DNA from: Cryptomeria japonica
Taxonomy: Eukaryota; Streptophyta; Pinopsida; Cupressales; Cupressaceae
Length of the DNA stretch: 64,000 nt
Reading direction: 5' to 3'
Assembly: GCF_030272615.1 (NCBI RefSeq)
Contig: NC_081409.1
Location: forward strand, 473,304,573 to 473,368,572
A program made the translations under genes and the position numbers. The notes below the pieces were generated by a model that was not told where the DNA came from, made no database searches, and was given only the letters and a program-made list of their open reading frames with translations. Below, in pieces: positions 23,544 through 34,405 of the stretch; position 1 is the first letter of the stretch, and every line of letters begins with the position of its first letter.

Positions 23544-24465
23544 TGTTGGCAATTGAAACTCAATTGGTTGGTTTCAGTATGTTGTCATTGATGGCAACAT
23601 GATATTTTGTTCTAGCTTTATGTTTTGGTTCAGTTGTGTATCGGCAGGCACTTCACAGACACTACACCGGCACCGGCGGATAGAAGGATTTCTTTGGTTA
23701 CCGGAAATACAAGACGACATGGTTTAGATTACAGTTATCAGTATTGGAGGATGAAATCTCTTGGATCTGGCAATAGCAATTGTTTTTGATATTCATGTAT
23801 TTGTGTTATCTAGTCGACATGTAATTTGATATTATAAATCTTTGTAAGCCGACATAAGGCATGATAAGATGTATAGGGTATATAGGTCAGTTGGATTAGA
23901 TCATTTTGATATAGATATGGTGATGGAAGTGTGGATGTGATATAATGTGAAATATATCAGAGAGATTATGTATGTGAGAATATTTATGTAAGGGTTATTT
24001 CGGTAAAGGGTTTAGGGTTTTAGACCAGAATAGACAAAGCTTAAACCAGAAGTGTATTCTGGCATAGAAGATGCTCTCTTAGCAGTTCAACACTTCTCTG
24101 GATTGTAGTTTGGATTTATATGTAGTCAGTGAGGCTCCTTTTGTGATTGAGAAGTGTTCTCTAGGCTGTAAGCCTTCCTGCAAGTATAGTCCCCTTATAT
24201 TTTGTAATATTTCTTCATATGGCCAGTGGATTGATATTGTGCGTCACAAATCCCACCATTTTTTTCCTCTTTGAGGTTTTTCACATATAATTTTGTGTGT
24301 TATGGTTCTCATTTATGTGATTGGCTTATTTGTTACTTTACTTCTTTCAACTCTGTATTCACCGGTATACCGGTTGGTACATGCATGTTTTAATAAGGTT
24401 AAAATTGAACTTCCCGATATAACACCGATTCACCCCCCCCCTCTCAATGTTATTGGATTCCAACA
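23544..24465 (+). repeat. 3' LTR of B1
   Basis: 922 bp, matching 17609-18529. It ends CCAACA and is followed by target copy AGTTC. The copia-like block is at about 24251-24285. Confidence 0.93.
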
Positions 24466-24945
24466 AGTTCTTCGCAATTTGGGGACACTTTTCTCTTCTC
24501 CGATTCCTTAATTTCTCCATTGTTTTTTGACTCGTTGTTTTCTAGTAGACTCATCTCCTTTTGTATTGCTTTACTTGTAGTCTACTCATTGTCCATAATA
24601 GTCAAGCATATTATACACTGAGTTTCAGGGTGTTTAGCATTGTGAACCCTGCACCAATCATTTAATAATATCAATTCCAACCATATTCCTTGTTTTATGC
24701 AAGTGTATGCTTTTTGAGCAATCTTTATATGAACATTTTTAGTACATCCTTCTCTTCATCAAAATATTCACTACCTGATTGAATCAACACATTTGTGTAA
24801 GGTAAGCCTTTTATAATGGTCTATGTTCCTAAAGCACATATTTCATCCATCTATGGTTTTATACTATAAACTTTGCGCTCTACTTCAAGATGTAATATCT
24901 CATTCTCTTGATTATAGTCCTTAACCATTAATTTTACCTAGGTTG
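24466..24945 (-). pseudogene. gypsy-1 linker between protease and RNase H, with a CHHC motif
   Basis: Weakly coding on the minus strand with several stops. A segment reading NDWCRVHNAKHPETQC at about 24665-24615 closely resembles the zinc-knuckle-like IDWCKIHNTAGHVEKDY of the same element's gag at about 26110-26060. The frame then runs into GEIKESEKRK and crosses the B1 insertion site. Confidence 0.55.
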
Positions 24946-25651
24946 TTGACTCTATTCTAATCCTATTCAGGGCTCCCTTCCACGGTTACCACATGTGAGA
25001 AAAATTTGTGTGTAAATATCCATTTAACATACTCAACCAGTCTCTTCTTAGCAGAATCCCATATTGATCAGGTATATCCACCACATGAATATCCATGAAA
25101 CCTTATATCTTTGGATCAGATGCCAACTACATATGTATATTTGTCAATTATCCCGTCACATTTACTTTTGTACGATCTAGCTGTGTTACCTTACGATTTG
25201 ACATTGCTAGAGTCAAACCTAATTCTCGACAAGCCGCCGAAGGCATGGCATTTGTGGATGCCCCAAAATCTATTAGGCAGTTATGCAAATTCTTACTGAA
25301 TATTCTTAAAGTCAATAGGAACGGCAAAACTTTTGATTTGCCTTTGTATATCGCCACATGCAATTCATCAGCTAGCATAACTTCCCTTTCTTTTACCCGA
25401 GGTTCCTTTTCTTTATGATCACCCTTTTCTTTACCCACATGCTCCTCCAACCCTTTGAGAAAGGAATTCTTAATTATAGACATTCTTAATAATTTTGTCA
25501 GGGACATATTTACTTTCACTTTCTTAATTTCTTCCACTAAGTAACTCATCAATTGTTCAACACCCATATCATTAACTTTAGTTTCAACTTTACCCATTTT
25601 GGTCACTCCTGGGGTTTTGTAAACTTTATCTTCTTCAAGAGTGGTCGACAA
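24946..25651 (-). pseudogene. pol: gypsy-1 retropepsin-type protease
   Basis: The linker and protease are in one frame. The active-site region reads LHNCLIDFGASTNAMP, where the family has L(I/V)D(L/T)GAS. The Asp is kept. The tail DIRFHGYSCGG and YGILLRRDWLSMLNG is the usual end of the Ty3/gypsy protease domain. A stop at about 25148 falls between the two parts. Confidence 0.82.
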
Positions 25652-25772
25652 GTTACTTTCTTGAGGATCAGGGGGGTGTTTGATAATTGTTTGGTGGTAC
25701 CAAGGTTTTCAAAGGCCCTTTTGGCTTGCTATAAGTTTTGCTTCTCAAATTGTAGGTATTTCCTTTACGATA

Positions 25773-27356
25773 CTATTGTGCAGCACATACTTCCTTAGTT
25801 TCTAATTCGGAGGAATCTTCCCACTGAAAAGGGAATATATATGATTCTACTACTAGAGTGGTGGATTCCTTGATATTTATAATATGTTCTACCACTGTAT
25901 TATCTTGGATTACCCCTGTGGATTGTCTAGGACTTTCTAAAAGTAGAGTAGTGTCATAGCTAGCCAGGACAATCTCCCTACATGTGTTTTGCTTACTGAA
26001 CTCTTTTGAATGTTGCAAGTTCATGAATTTAAAGTGAAAAAAATTTGTTGCTATCTTAAATTGTAGGTAATCTTTCTCTACATGCCCTGCAGTATTATGA
26101 ATTTTGCACCAATCGATTAGGGTGCATTCTATCAAATTAATTTGTGCAGGGGAATTAGTTTCCCGAGCCGGAGGGTTATCTAAAGGTGAATCTATCCCTT
26201 CATTGTTAGGTCAATAATTCCATGGTCTCAAAGGTCTATTCTTATTATACCTTTGTTGTGGATTGGAATTTCCTTGATCGTAGTTTATGTTACTATAATT
26301 CTGACTTCTTAGGTATGACACCTCAGTAGTTAATTTCCTTAACATGTCAAAGATTTCCTTAATTTATTGTTTATTGTTGTGATCTTTCTAATTATTCACT
26401 TCCAGAGTGTGATAAAAGGAACCTCCATTGTTAGGGGTGACTTCCATGATAGTTGGTCCAGGATGTACTACTATTTCCTTATTACTATCTGGAATTGTTT
26501 GGTTTGAAAACATTCCTTGAGGGAATCCTGCGGGTCTCACTGTATGCATGGTTTTCACTACAGTATTTCCTACAAGCACTATCATATTATTATAACCAGG
26601 CCCTGTGGATAGACCATATCCAACCTATCTCATTTCCTTATTTACATTCATGGATTCAACATACGCTACTGACAAGGTTGCAATCACTAGGATTTTCCTT
26701 GTTACAAACATTAATGTTAAGGGATCCACAACTCCATAATATACAAACAATGCGGCTAGTTTTGCTAAAGTATATGGAGCCTAAAGCTTTGAATATGCTT
26801 GGTGGAATATATCATTGAAACTACTAGTTGGCTCATTTGGTTCTTGTCAAATTAAGGCGAATTGATGATATAACAAAGTGGGATCTATAGGTGCTTTGAA
26901 TCTAGACAAGAATGTTGATTCTAACAAATCCCACGTTGTTATTGAACCAATAGGTAAATTAACATACCAACCATGAGAATCTTCACTCAAAGTGTACGGA
27001 AACAAACTACAAACTACATCTTCATGTTGAATTCATGCTCTCCCACACATATCTTTGAAAACCTTAAGATGTACTTCTTCATCACCATGAATATGAAACT
27101 TTGGACACAATTTATCAGGGTTTTTTGGTAAATCATGGTAAACATTAAACCTGATAGGTGAATTTGCATTAAAATATGCCATCGAAGGAGGGGGAGGGGG
27201 AGCTTGCTATAGATTCTGCAATTTCTGTCTGTTATTGTTTGCTAAATTTTGTCCCGCTAAATTAGTCCAAGGCCTCCTATTCCTTCTATTCGGTAATTCC
27301 TGAAACTGAACACCAGGATCACAAGACCTAGACCTAGTGACTCTTCTCTACTCCAT
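25773..27356 (-). pseudogene. gag: gypsy-1 Gag
   Basis: ATG at 27356, followed by a basic N terminus and a Pro run (PPPPPP at about 27190). The Ty3-type Gag core has DVVCSLFPYTLSEDSHGWYV, TTWDLLESTFLSRFKAP and FNDIFHQAYSKL. A CHHC knuckle at about 26110-26060 has its last Cys changed to Tyr. At least eight in-frame stops are seen (for example the third codon, TAG). Confidence 0.82.
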
Positions 27357-27399
27357 CTTAAACTAATAAGGTTACTTGTAATTTTAACACTCAATCCCT

Positions 27400-27417
27400 C
27401 CTCCTTCTAGTGCCAAA
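27400..27417 (-). other. gypsy-1 primer binding site
   Basis: On the minus strand TTTGGCACTAGAAGGAGG starts four bases after the LTR end. The TTTGGC(A/G)C... form at this position is typical of Ty3/gypsy primer sites. I do not assign the tRNA. Confidence 0.65.
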
Positions 27418-27420
27418 TTA

Positions 27421-28174
27421 TGTTGATGTGAGTTTTGATTTTCTCAACATTTATAAACTCTTGCTCTCAACCATAAGTTTATTTTCTTGAAAGTTATAGG
27501 AAACCTAAACCTCAAGGCTTGAGATGTTTTTTTTAAGACCATGTGGTCTTGTTTAGTAGCATACATCAACATTTTTTCATACAAGGGGATTCCAATTAGT
27601 TCTTCTAAGGACAACCTATCTTTGGCACAATTTTGGGAGTATATCTCTATTACATCTAACTTCTCTAGATATTTGAAATAAAGGAATAAACAACAATTAT
27701 AAATACAGAAATAAATTGTGATTCTTCTTGATAATATTTTAGTAAATGCCTCTCTGAAATAATTAGTAATGATAAAGAACAATTCTAAAGGTAACTAGAA
27801 ATATTCTTTCAATTATTTATAAAATTATGCAATCCACATATGAAACACTGAATTAAACAAAGAAAGTGATATAACACACCAGAAATTTGTGCAGAGTCAT
27901 ATATTACTTCATTCAAAACAATGCATTACAACCACACGTAGTCAGCTATAAGTCTTCATGACTTTATCACAATCATTATTTGTAAAGACTAGACAATACT
28001 AAAACAATTAATTTTTAAGAGAAATAAGAAGAGAGGCTTGAATATATCAGAGCTCTCATAAGTCTACAAATCTAAAACTAAAAACTAAAATGAAAGACAC
28101 TTCTGCTTTTATAGTGCGCCTACAGAAAAGATAAAATGTTAACAGCTCAACATCACTCTTTTTCTTGGTCAACA
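27421..28174 (-). repeat. LTR of gypsy-1
   Basis: 754 bp with terminal inverted repeat TGTTGA/TCAACA. It has a primer site on its downstream side and a purine tract on its upstream side (28175-28198), so this one LTR has the flanks of both a 5' and a 3' LTR. Minus-strand TATA box at 28106-28113. No second copy is in the window, so the boundaries rest on the terminal repeats and flanking motifs. Confidence 0.65.
28106..28113 (-). promoter_or_regulatory. TATA box in the gypsy-1 LTR
   Basis: CTATAAAAG on the minus strand, about 65 bp inside the LTR, followed by GCAGAAGTG. Good consensus and position for a retrotransposon core promoter. Confidence 0.55.
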
Positions 28175-28198
28175 TTTGACTTCTCTTTTCCTTTTGGA
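28175..28198 (-). other. Polypurine tract upstream of the gypsy-1 LTR
   Basis: The minus strand reads AAAAGGAAAAGAGAAGTCAAA directly before the TGTTGACC of the LTR, nearly all purines. It would be the plus-strand primer of an element whose 3' end carries ORF C. Confidence 0.5.
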
Positions 28199-28307
28199 TT
28201 CTCCTACAATTGTGTCCAATGTTGTTGCAGACTTATTAGGATTTGAGCCATTTCCTTTCTTTTGGACTATTTTATGACGGATAAATTATGCTCTTGCACT
28301 CGGTATT

Positions 28308-30220
28308 TCACCCGTACAGATTTGATGTTCTAATCCTCTTCGATAATGTTGTCATCATATTGTCTTGCCTAGCTTTGAATTTTATCAATATCTCCCAGGA
28401 CCCATGGATCCGCAGATCCGCATCTTTGCCTAATTTTAATATTCTTATGTCCCATGTTTTCTCGAACTCCTCCAATGCACGGTCTTCACCCATCTCCATT
28501 ACTTCTTCTACTAATCCTTCCATTAGTAATTCTATGAGTTTGGAATTTTGATACTAGATATCTACTGCTTCGCTTCTCACATTTTGCAACTTGTCTATTC
28601 CCTCTTGTAGCCTATTTATTTACCAAGTGTTGACAGTTGTTCCAAATTTTATTTGGGGTAGTTGTTCCTCAGTCAATATTTTCCGCTCTACAATTTCTCC
28701 CATTGTCATTCCTTCCTCAACCTGGAAATATGATGTCTCTATCTTGACATGTTCTAGCAATTCTTCGTGTCTTTTTTTGCCTCTATGTATCCTTTCGAAT
28801 AGCTTTTCCTAGGTAGTGTACCTAGTCATTGTCACCTTCAGCAAAGACTTAGCGTGAGCTAGCACCTATTCAACCCAATTATCCACCATCTTCGCCATGC
28901 ATCTTAATACATCTACTACCTCATCTTCCTCTTGGGATACCAATATTGGATGAGCTGGGATTTTATGTGGAGTATCTACCTTCCTGGGAAATCCTTTTAT
29001 CAACTTTACCAGTTGATCTATCTGCATTTTATGTTCTTTAAGTTTTCTCTCATCTCTTTGTATCCTTTCTTCCATGATGGAAACCCCTTATTTTTGGACT
29101 CTTACAACTTCTTCTCTAGAGGGTCTTCCTAACTAAACTATAGTTGTCCTACATTCATGATCAGTGGGTTCTTCCTTGCCTTCCCTGGTTATAGGTTCTG
29201 CAATGTGCAATTCTCATTCTCCTCCTGGGTTAACCTTGGTAGTATATTGCACCTTATCCATTTTCCTTTTCTTGGTTTGAGGTGCATCAAATAATAAGCT
29301 ATTGAAATCTAGTGGGATTACCTGTATTGGTCTGCTAGGCTTCTTCTATTGTTCTAGCCATTCAAGTATATTCCCGGTTTCATCAGTCACTATATATGCT
29401 GTCTTTTCTATGGCTTTTCTTTTCCCTTCTTTATGACTCATTTTGGGCTCTTGCTAGATCAGATTTCCCTCTTCTCCTCTATTGAGATTATTCTCTTCTT
29501 CCTCTCAAGCTGATTCCCTTTGATTTTGCTCATTTTCACTTCCTTTGTTCATCCTTCTATCTGGCACGTTTCCTAGCTCATTCACCCTTTGTACTCGATT
29601 TTCACCCTCTCCAACAAGATTTTCTTTCCACAATGATTGATGTCATTTTGGATGTGGGGGCCTAGCTTCTTCTTGTTGTGGGACTGTTATCACTTCTTGG
29701 CATGATGCTTCTTCACTTTCTACATTTTTTCCATGGCCCACATCTCAACATTCTCAACCGTTCCTTCCTATTGATCCTTTTTGTGGAAGGTCATCTCTTC
29801 TTCTATCCTTATCTGCTCCATGGCAGGAGTTTCATCCCCTCTGAGATATATATCCTTCTACTTTTGCATGACCTATTCTGATTCCCCCAATCCTTCTAAG
29901 TTTATCACCTGGTCCATCACACTTTTTCTTGTCGTTGCTTTTGTTTCATGAGATGACTTTTGCGGAAACTTTCCTTGCTCCAACTTATTTTGCAATTCCC
30001 CTATGGTTCCTTTGCAATTCTTTTCCAACACCCAATTTAGGTCATCATAGAATCTTGGCTCTTTTGTGAGATCAACTCCAACTAATTTTACTATATCACC
30101 AAGGGTATTATTAACTGATAGAGGAGACGTGAACAATTTCTCTGCAGATTGAGATACACTTATGGGAATAGCCCGCAATACATGCTCATGGGATGTTTCC
30201 TTCTGTGTATCGGTCCCTTG
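28308..30220 (-). pseudogene. ORF C, C-terminal part
   Basis: The minus-strand frame continues from 44909 across B2: after removing B2 and one target copy the codons read through as MREEGTDTQKETSHE. It then reads IPISVSQSAEKLF, RFYDDLNWVLEKN, IGELQNKLEQGKF, a Lys/Glu-rich decayed middle, a coiled-coil block (IQRDERKLKEHKMQIDQL at about 29060), and ends DADLRIHGSWEILIKF before the stop at 28308. There are many stops between 29100 and 29880. Function unknown. The layout (globular front, charged coiled-coil rear) matches ORF A. Confidence 0.6.
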
Positions 30221-31092
30221 TGTTGGAATCCAATAACACTAAGAGGGGGGGGGCGAATCAGTGTTATACTTGAATGACCAATTTTATCCTTATTAAAACA
30301 TGCATACACCAACTAGTATACCGGTACATACAAAATTGAAAGAAGTAAACTAACCAATAAGCCAATCACATAAAGGAGAACCATAACACACATAATTTTA
30401 CGTGGAAACCTCAAAGAGAAAAACCCACGGTGGGATATGTGACCCACAATATCAATCCACTGGCCATATGAAGAGATATTATAAAATATAAGGGGCATGC
30501 ACTTGCAGGAAGACTTACAACCTAGAGCACACTGCTCAATCACATAAGGAGCCTCATTGACTACATATAATCCAGACTATATCTAGAGAAGTGTTGAACT
30601 ACTAAGATAGCATCTTCTATGCTAGAATATAGTTCTACTTTAAGGTCTATCTATTCTGGTCTAAAACCCTAAACACTTTATCAGAATAACCCTTACATAA
30701 ATATCCTCACATACATAATCTCTTTGATGTATTTCGCATTATATCACATTTGCATATCCATAATCTCCCATCTATATTCTCATCTTACAAAATGATCTAA
30801 TCCAACTGACCTATATACCCTATACAATTTATCATGCCTCATGTTGGCTAACAAAGATAAATACAATATCAAATTGCATGTCGGCTAGATAACATAAATG
30901 CATAAATATTAAAAACAATTGTTGATGTTGGATCCAAGAGATGTCAACCTCCAATACCGATAACCATACTCTAAACCATGTCGGCCTGCATTGTTGGTAA
31001 CTAAAGAAATCCATTTGTCCTACTAGTGTCAGTGTAGTGTCTATGAAGTGCCTACTGGTACACAACAATCAATTGAGTGTCATTTGCTAACA
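30221..31092 (-). repeat. 3' LTR of B2
   Basis: 872 bp, inverse of the B1 LTR type, bounded by TGTTGG at 30221 and TAACA at 31092. The PPT complement (AACTCCCTCTTTGGC) follows at 31093. The copia-like block is at 30400-30436. Confidence 0.9.
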
Positions 31093-31373
31093 AACTCCCT
31101 CTTTGGCATTGATGGAAACACTCATGTGAAAAATGGTCAATGTTTCATCTATTGGTTTCATTATGCCTACTCCCCCTAAGTTGAATATTCATTAATGCAA
31201 AATACTCCACATCTCCGTATCTCCATAATTCCATATCTCCCCCTATGTATACAAATCCTTCTATTCTTTTTCACATCTATATCACTCCCCCTTTGACATC
31301 AATGTCATCAAAAGTTCTAAAAATAATGTCAAAGATCCAAAAAAAATTGTACAATGAATATCCCAAAAATATC

Positions 31374-31826
31374 TTACCGGACCTTAACCAATTTCAAAAT
31401 TTTTGGATAAGCCTTCTCCAGTAGCTCAAGATAGGTATCCCAACCAGTTTTGAATGTGCTAGAAATATATAGAAGTCCACTTAATATATGTACAAATGAC
31501 TCTTTCTCATTTACCTTTACCATTGTGGGATTTCCCACCATATCCATACATTCTTTCTTATGTACACTAAGTGAATCCAACCAGGGACTCACCAAGCCTC
31601 TCAGACTTCTGGCCCTTCTTATAATTTTGTCTCTTTCCTTCTCAAGAACATTAATTTGGTTTTACAAAATCCAAATTTGACCATCAATGAATGTAGTCAA
31701 TGAAGTCAATCCATCAAAAGAATTAGCTATATTTGCAATTTTCTCCTGAAATTTTTTATCTTCTTATCCACAATAGCTGTAGGTATATCAGTGTTACAAC
31801 ATACCCTATAAATATTTGTAAACTGC
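31374..31826 (-). pseudogene. Family B ORF2 in B2, C-terminal part
   Basis: Minus-strand continuation of the 39677-42413 reading after gypsy-2 is removed. It matches B1 from KKCTNIYMVCC onward, then VSPWLDSLSVHKKECMDMVG and WDTYLELLEKAYPKILKLV, to the stop at 31374. Frame changes near 31770 and 31600 are likely. Confidence 0.75.
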
Positions 31827-33014
31827 TATAAAGCTGAAAATCGAACCCTAGGTGTTCCCCCACTCCATAGAGAGAGAAAGGAGGTCACTAGGGTTGACGG
31901 TTTTCACTTGGGAGAGACTTTACATTCAAAAGAGGGGTTGAAACCCACAAGATCCAATCCCACACAATGCAAGACTGGATTCTAAATGAGTTTCAAGGGT
32001 GGAGACATCAAGGATACCCTCTTTTGTAAAGAATGTAGATAGAAGGATTGAACTAGGAATGCATGTAAAGTAAGAAAGATTCACTTGTAGATGGAGATAG
32101 GGACACGGGATGAATCTACAGACCTAAAATTAGCAGTAAAATGTCGAGACGAAGCTATCCTACAAATTTGAGCAAAAGTTGATGGGACGATGGCGTCCGG
32201 AGTGCACACGGTCCTCTGAAAAATCCACGAAACGAAGGGGGATCTGTTCGTCTCTGCACAAGGATTCCAGATCTTCAATTACAGCCACGTACCTGCAACC
32301 TACACACAGAAAAGAGAGGATGATTGGGGGGTTAGGGATTAGGGGTTTGCCTTTAGGTCAAACCCCAGTTTTGGAATTAACCAAGAAATGAGAATGTTGT
32401 AAATGTAAGTGTTTGTAATGTAATCAAGTACTGATACCTTGTTGTAAGAATGTTTGTATTCTTACATGCGAAGGTGTAATGATGTTGTATGTTGTAGGTT
32501 GTAAGTGATCTCCTCTTCAATGGTTGAATCCTTGTCTTGAATGCAACACTTAGCCTTGAATAGAGACTTAGAATGCTCAATTGCTTGAAGGAATGCTTGA
32601 ATGCTTGAATGTTTGAATATTTGCCTATCGCTTCCGCGTCTTGCACACATATGTTTTTTCCTCCTCTTTTGGGAGAGGAAATGTAGTTTATATACTTGTC
32701 AATTAGGGTTAGGAGACTGATTTTTTCGACCTTAGGCCAACCTAGGAACATTATTTCCAAATTGCAAACTTGAAGACCCGATGCCCAACAAGAGACCGGG
32801 CCCAAAATAGGGCTAGGGACCAAGGCACTGGGCGCCATGGTCCCACCTCCCAGGACAACAGGGTGCAAGGAGGATCAGGCCAAGGTGCAAAAAGATGCAG
32901 TTTTTGATGTCGTAAACAGGTTTCAGGGTCTCCATTCAGGTTCAATGTTGCACCACTATCGTGAAGACCCAAATGCAGTCAAAATTGCAAGTGTCACAAT
33001 TTTAGGATGCTACA
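31827..33014 (-). repeat. 3' LTR of gypsy-2
   Basis: 1,188 bp matching 38483-39671. Its inner edge GCTACA is followed by TTTAGCCCCCACTTT, the PPT complement. Minus-strand TATA at about 32687-32697. Hairpin module at about 32165-32230. The ORFs seen inside (for example 32377-32868) are duplicated in the other LTR and are not genes. Confidence 0.95.
32165..32230 (-). other. Conserved hairpin module, copy 1 (gypsy-2 3' LTR)
   Basis: The core on the plus strand is GGGACGATGGCGTCCGGAG followed by TGCACACGGTCCTC at 32184-32217. Inverted GGAC/GTCC arms surround a loop containing GTGCAC. Similar modules lie at 37398-37475, 38015-38100, 38820-38885 and 57395-57460. Confidence 0.6.
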
Positions 33015-33917
33015 TTTAGCCCCCACTTTAGCGGGAGTATAAGCGTACGCCCATACTTCTGGTAAAGTACAAGGAAACAACATTGAAAGACTTTCACCAC
33101 ATCAAGGAGGCAAGATACACCAAGCCCCCAGTGGACTAAGGATCTTACGAATTCGATTGACAAAGTAAAATGGAAGATCACAAGGGAAAACCATGACTGT
33201 CAGTAGTAAGGTTCCCTCTCTATGAGTCATGCAAGAAAAATACCAAAAAATTTTCAAGGCAAAGCTAAGTTCGCCAAGAAATTTTCAAGTATCTTGAAGA
33301 GATATGAATGGAGTGTATGCCCCCCTACGTTAAAGTGATCGCACATGCCTCATCAGGGGTGATTGCTTTAAGGTAGTGATACACATAAGAAATGAGAAGG
33401 GAAAGGAGCATGTTATCACAAAGATTTAGCCCCCAAGTGTGAGATAAACCCAAGGATAATAGACACAAAACACAAAGCACGAGGTGACTTCACTTTCCTT
33501 GGGGTCAGTATGCTGTATGATAATTCATGTATATCATATGTATGTATGCATAATTGTTCTTCATTCCCCAATCAAGGAAGGTCACCTAGAAGAAGGGAAC
33601 AGATGTGTCTTTTGAGGCAACATGAGAGAGACCAAAAGAGATCTCAATTCTTTGCATCGTCCTCAAGTAGACAACACTAAGGACAACAAATAGAAGAATG
33701 AGAATAACACATAGAAGAAGTAACAAAAGAGATCAAGAAAGGAGGAGAGAGTCTGCTATGCTAATGAACTAGTCTAGCACGTCATCCACCCCTGATCTTG
33801 CTGATCAATATTTTGGGAAGGCAGGAAACATGCTAGAGGAGGAACATCCAACACAGCAGATGGAGCTATCACAAGATCCAAACAAGGGCTATGTTCATGT
33901 TCCAAGCCACGTTGTTC
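33015..33917 (-). other. gypsy-2 3' untranslated region, conserved with gypsy-4
   Basis: Non-coding, aligning closely with gypsy-4 58284-59036. It has four PPT-like tracts (plus-strand complements at 33015-33025, 33121-33131, 33315-33327 and 33425-33435); the first abuts the LTR. An inverted repeat lies at 33331-33370. Conservation without coding capacity suggests a cis function such as priming or RNA packaging. Confidence 0.65.
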
Positions 33918-34405
33918 TTATCTAGGAGCTAGGATAAGTGCTTTAGAAAATTCATTAGATAAATGGTTATCAACATCAACATATTCATATTCACTATCAG
34001 AAAAAAGAGGAGTAACATTTTCATCATGAATAACATTTTCATCTATATCATCATCAAGATTTATAAAAATAGGATCTTTAACTCGCATAGGATCAAAACC
34101 ATCATGCATCTTATGTTTAGGAGATTTTGGCTCAATTTTCGGCTGAGGAGAAAATGGAATAATACTAGCTGAAGGTGTTTTTGGGGATTGCAAAGTTTGA
34201 GACACAACTGCACAAGCTCTAAGATGACGCTTTCGTCGGTGTTAACACACAGAATGATTTCATCTAGTCTTAGTAGGAAGTTGAGAAGATTGAGGAGGAG
34301 GAATGTTCTCATCCTTATCACTTGGGTGTTTAGGTTGTGGTCTCTTAGGTTGGACAATAGGAGAAGAGGAGGGTCTCTTCTCTCTATAAGAGGAAGGAGG
34401 AGGAA
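33918..34405 (-). pseudogene. gypsy-2 C-terminal proline-rich and acidic region
   Basis: It follows the stop at 34406 and continues with one frame change. It is Pro/Ser-rich (PPPQSSQLPTKTR), then PFSPQPKIEPKSPKHKMHDG, then an acidic run (NLDDDIDENVIHDENV, SEYEYVDVDNHLS) and ALILAPR at 33918. gypsy-4 codes for the same order (59819-59037), with DSDSDYEYVDVDKHLS, so it was a real protein end. It occupies the place where RT would begin. Function unknown. Confidence 0.65.

Larger units (their letters stand above)
17609..24465 (+). mobile_element. B1: full-length family B LTR element, non-autonomous
   Basis: 6,857 bp. LTRs are 17609-18529 and 23544-24465, starting TGTTGG and ending CCAATA/CCAACA. 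The perfect target duplication AGTTC lies at 17604-17608 and 24466-24470. An initiator-Met primer site and a PPT (CAAAGGGGGATAT) are present. The interior (5.0 kb) encodes ORF1 (coiled coil plus four zinc knuckles) and ORF2 (unknown). I find no protease, integrase, RT or RNase H motif in any frame. A second copy, B2, has the same two ORFs and no more, so the lack of pol is a family property and not a deletion in this copy. Its LTRs differ by roughly one base in ten by eye, so the insertion is old. Confidence 0.9.
15959..28174 (-). mobile_element. gypsy-1: Ty3/gypsy element, 3' part missing, split by B1
   Basis: Read on the minus strand it has a 5' LTR (28174-27421), a primer site, gag, a protease with a YGILLRRDWL tail, a linker, an RNase H-like domain and RT. 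The B1 element (17609-24465) lies between linker and RNase H. Removing B1 and one AGTTC copy restores one continuous frame, GEIKESEKRKVSPNCEELP followed by KMGRCTIDSK. RT fades out at about 15985. Native RNase H, integrase and the 3' LTR are not present. All domains contain stops. Confidence 0.85.

Noticed and set aside
32322-32350. Telomere-like GGGTTAGGGATTAGGGGTTT, also near 38978-39006
   Set aside because: Only two or three degenerate units inside LTRs and present in both LTR copies; not a telomeric array.
32377-32868. 163-codon minus-strand ORF, with a related ORF at 39033-39656
   Set aside because: Both lie wholly inside the two LTRs of gypsy-2; the shared frame is due to LTR duplication, and it crosses the TATA and U3 region.
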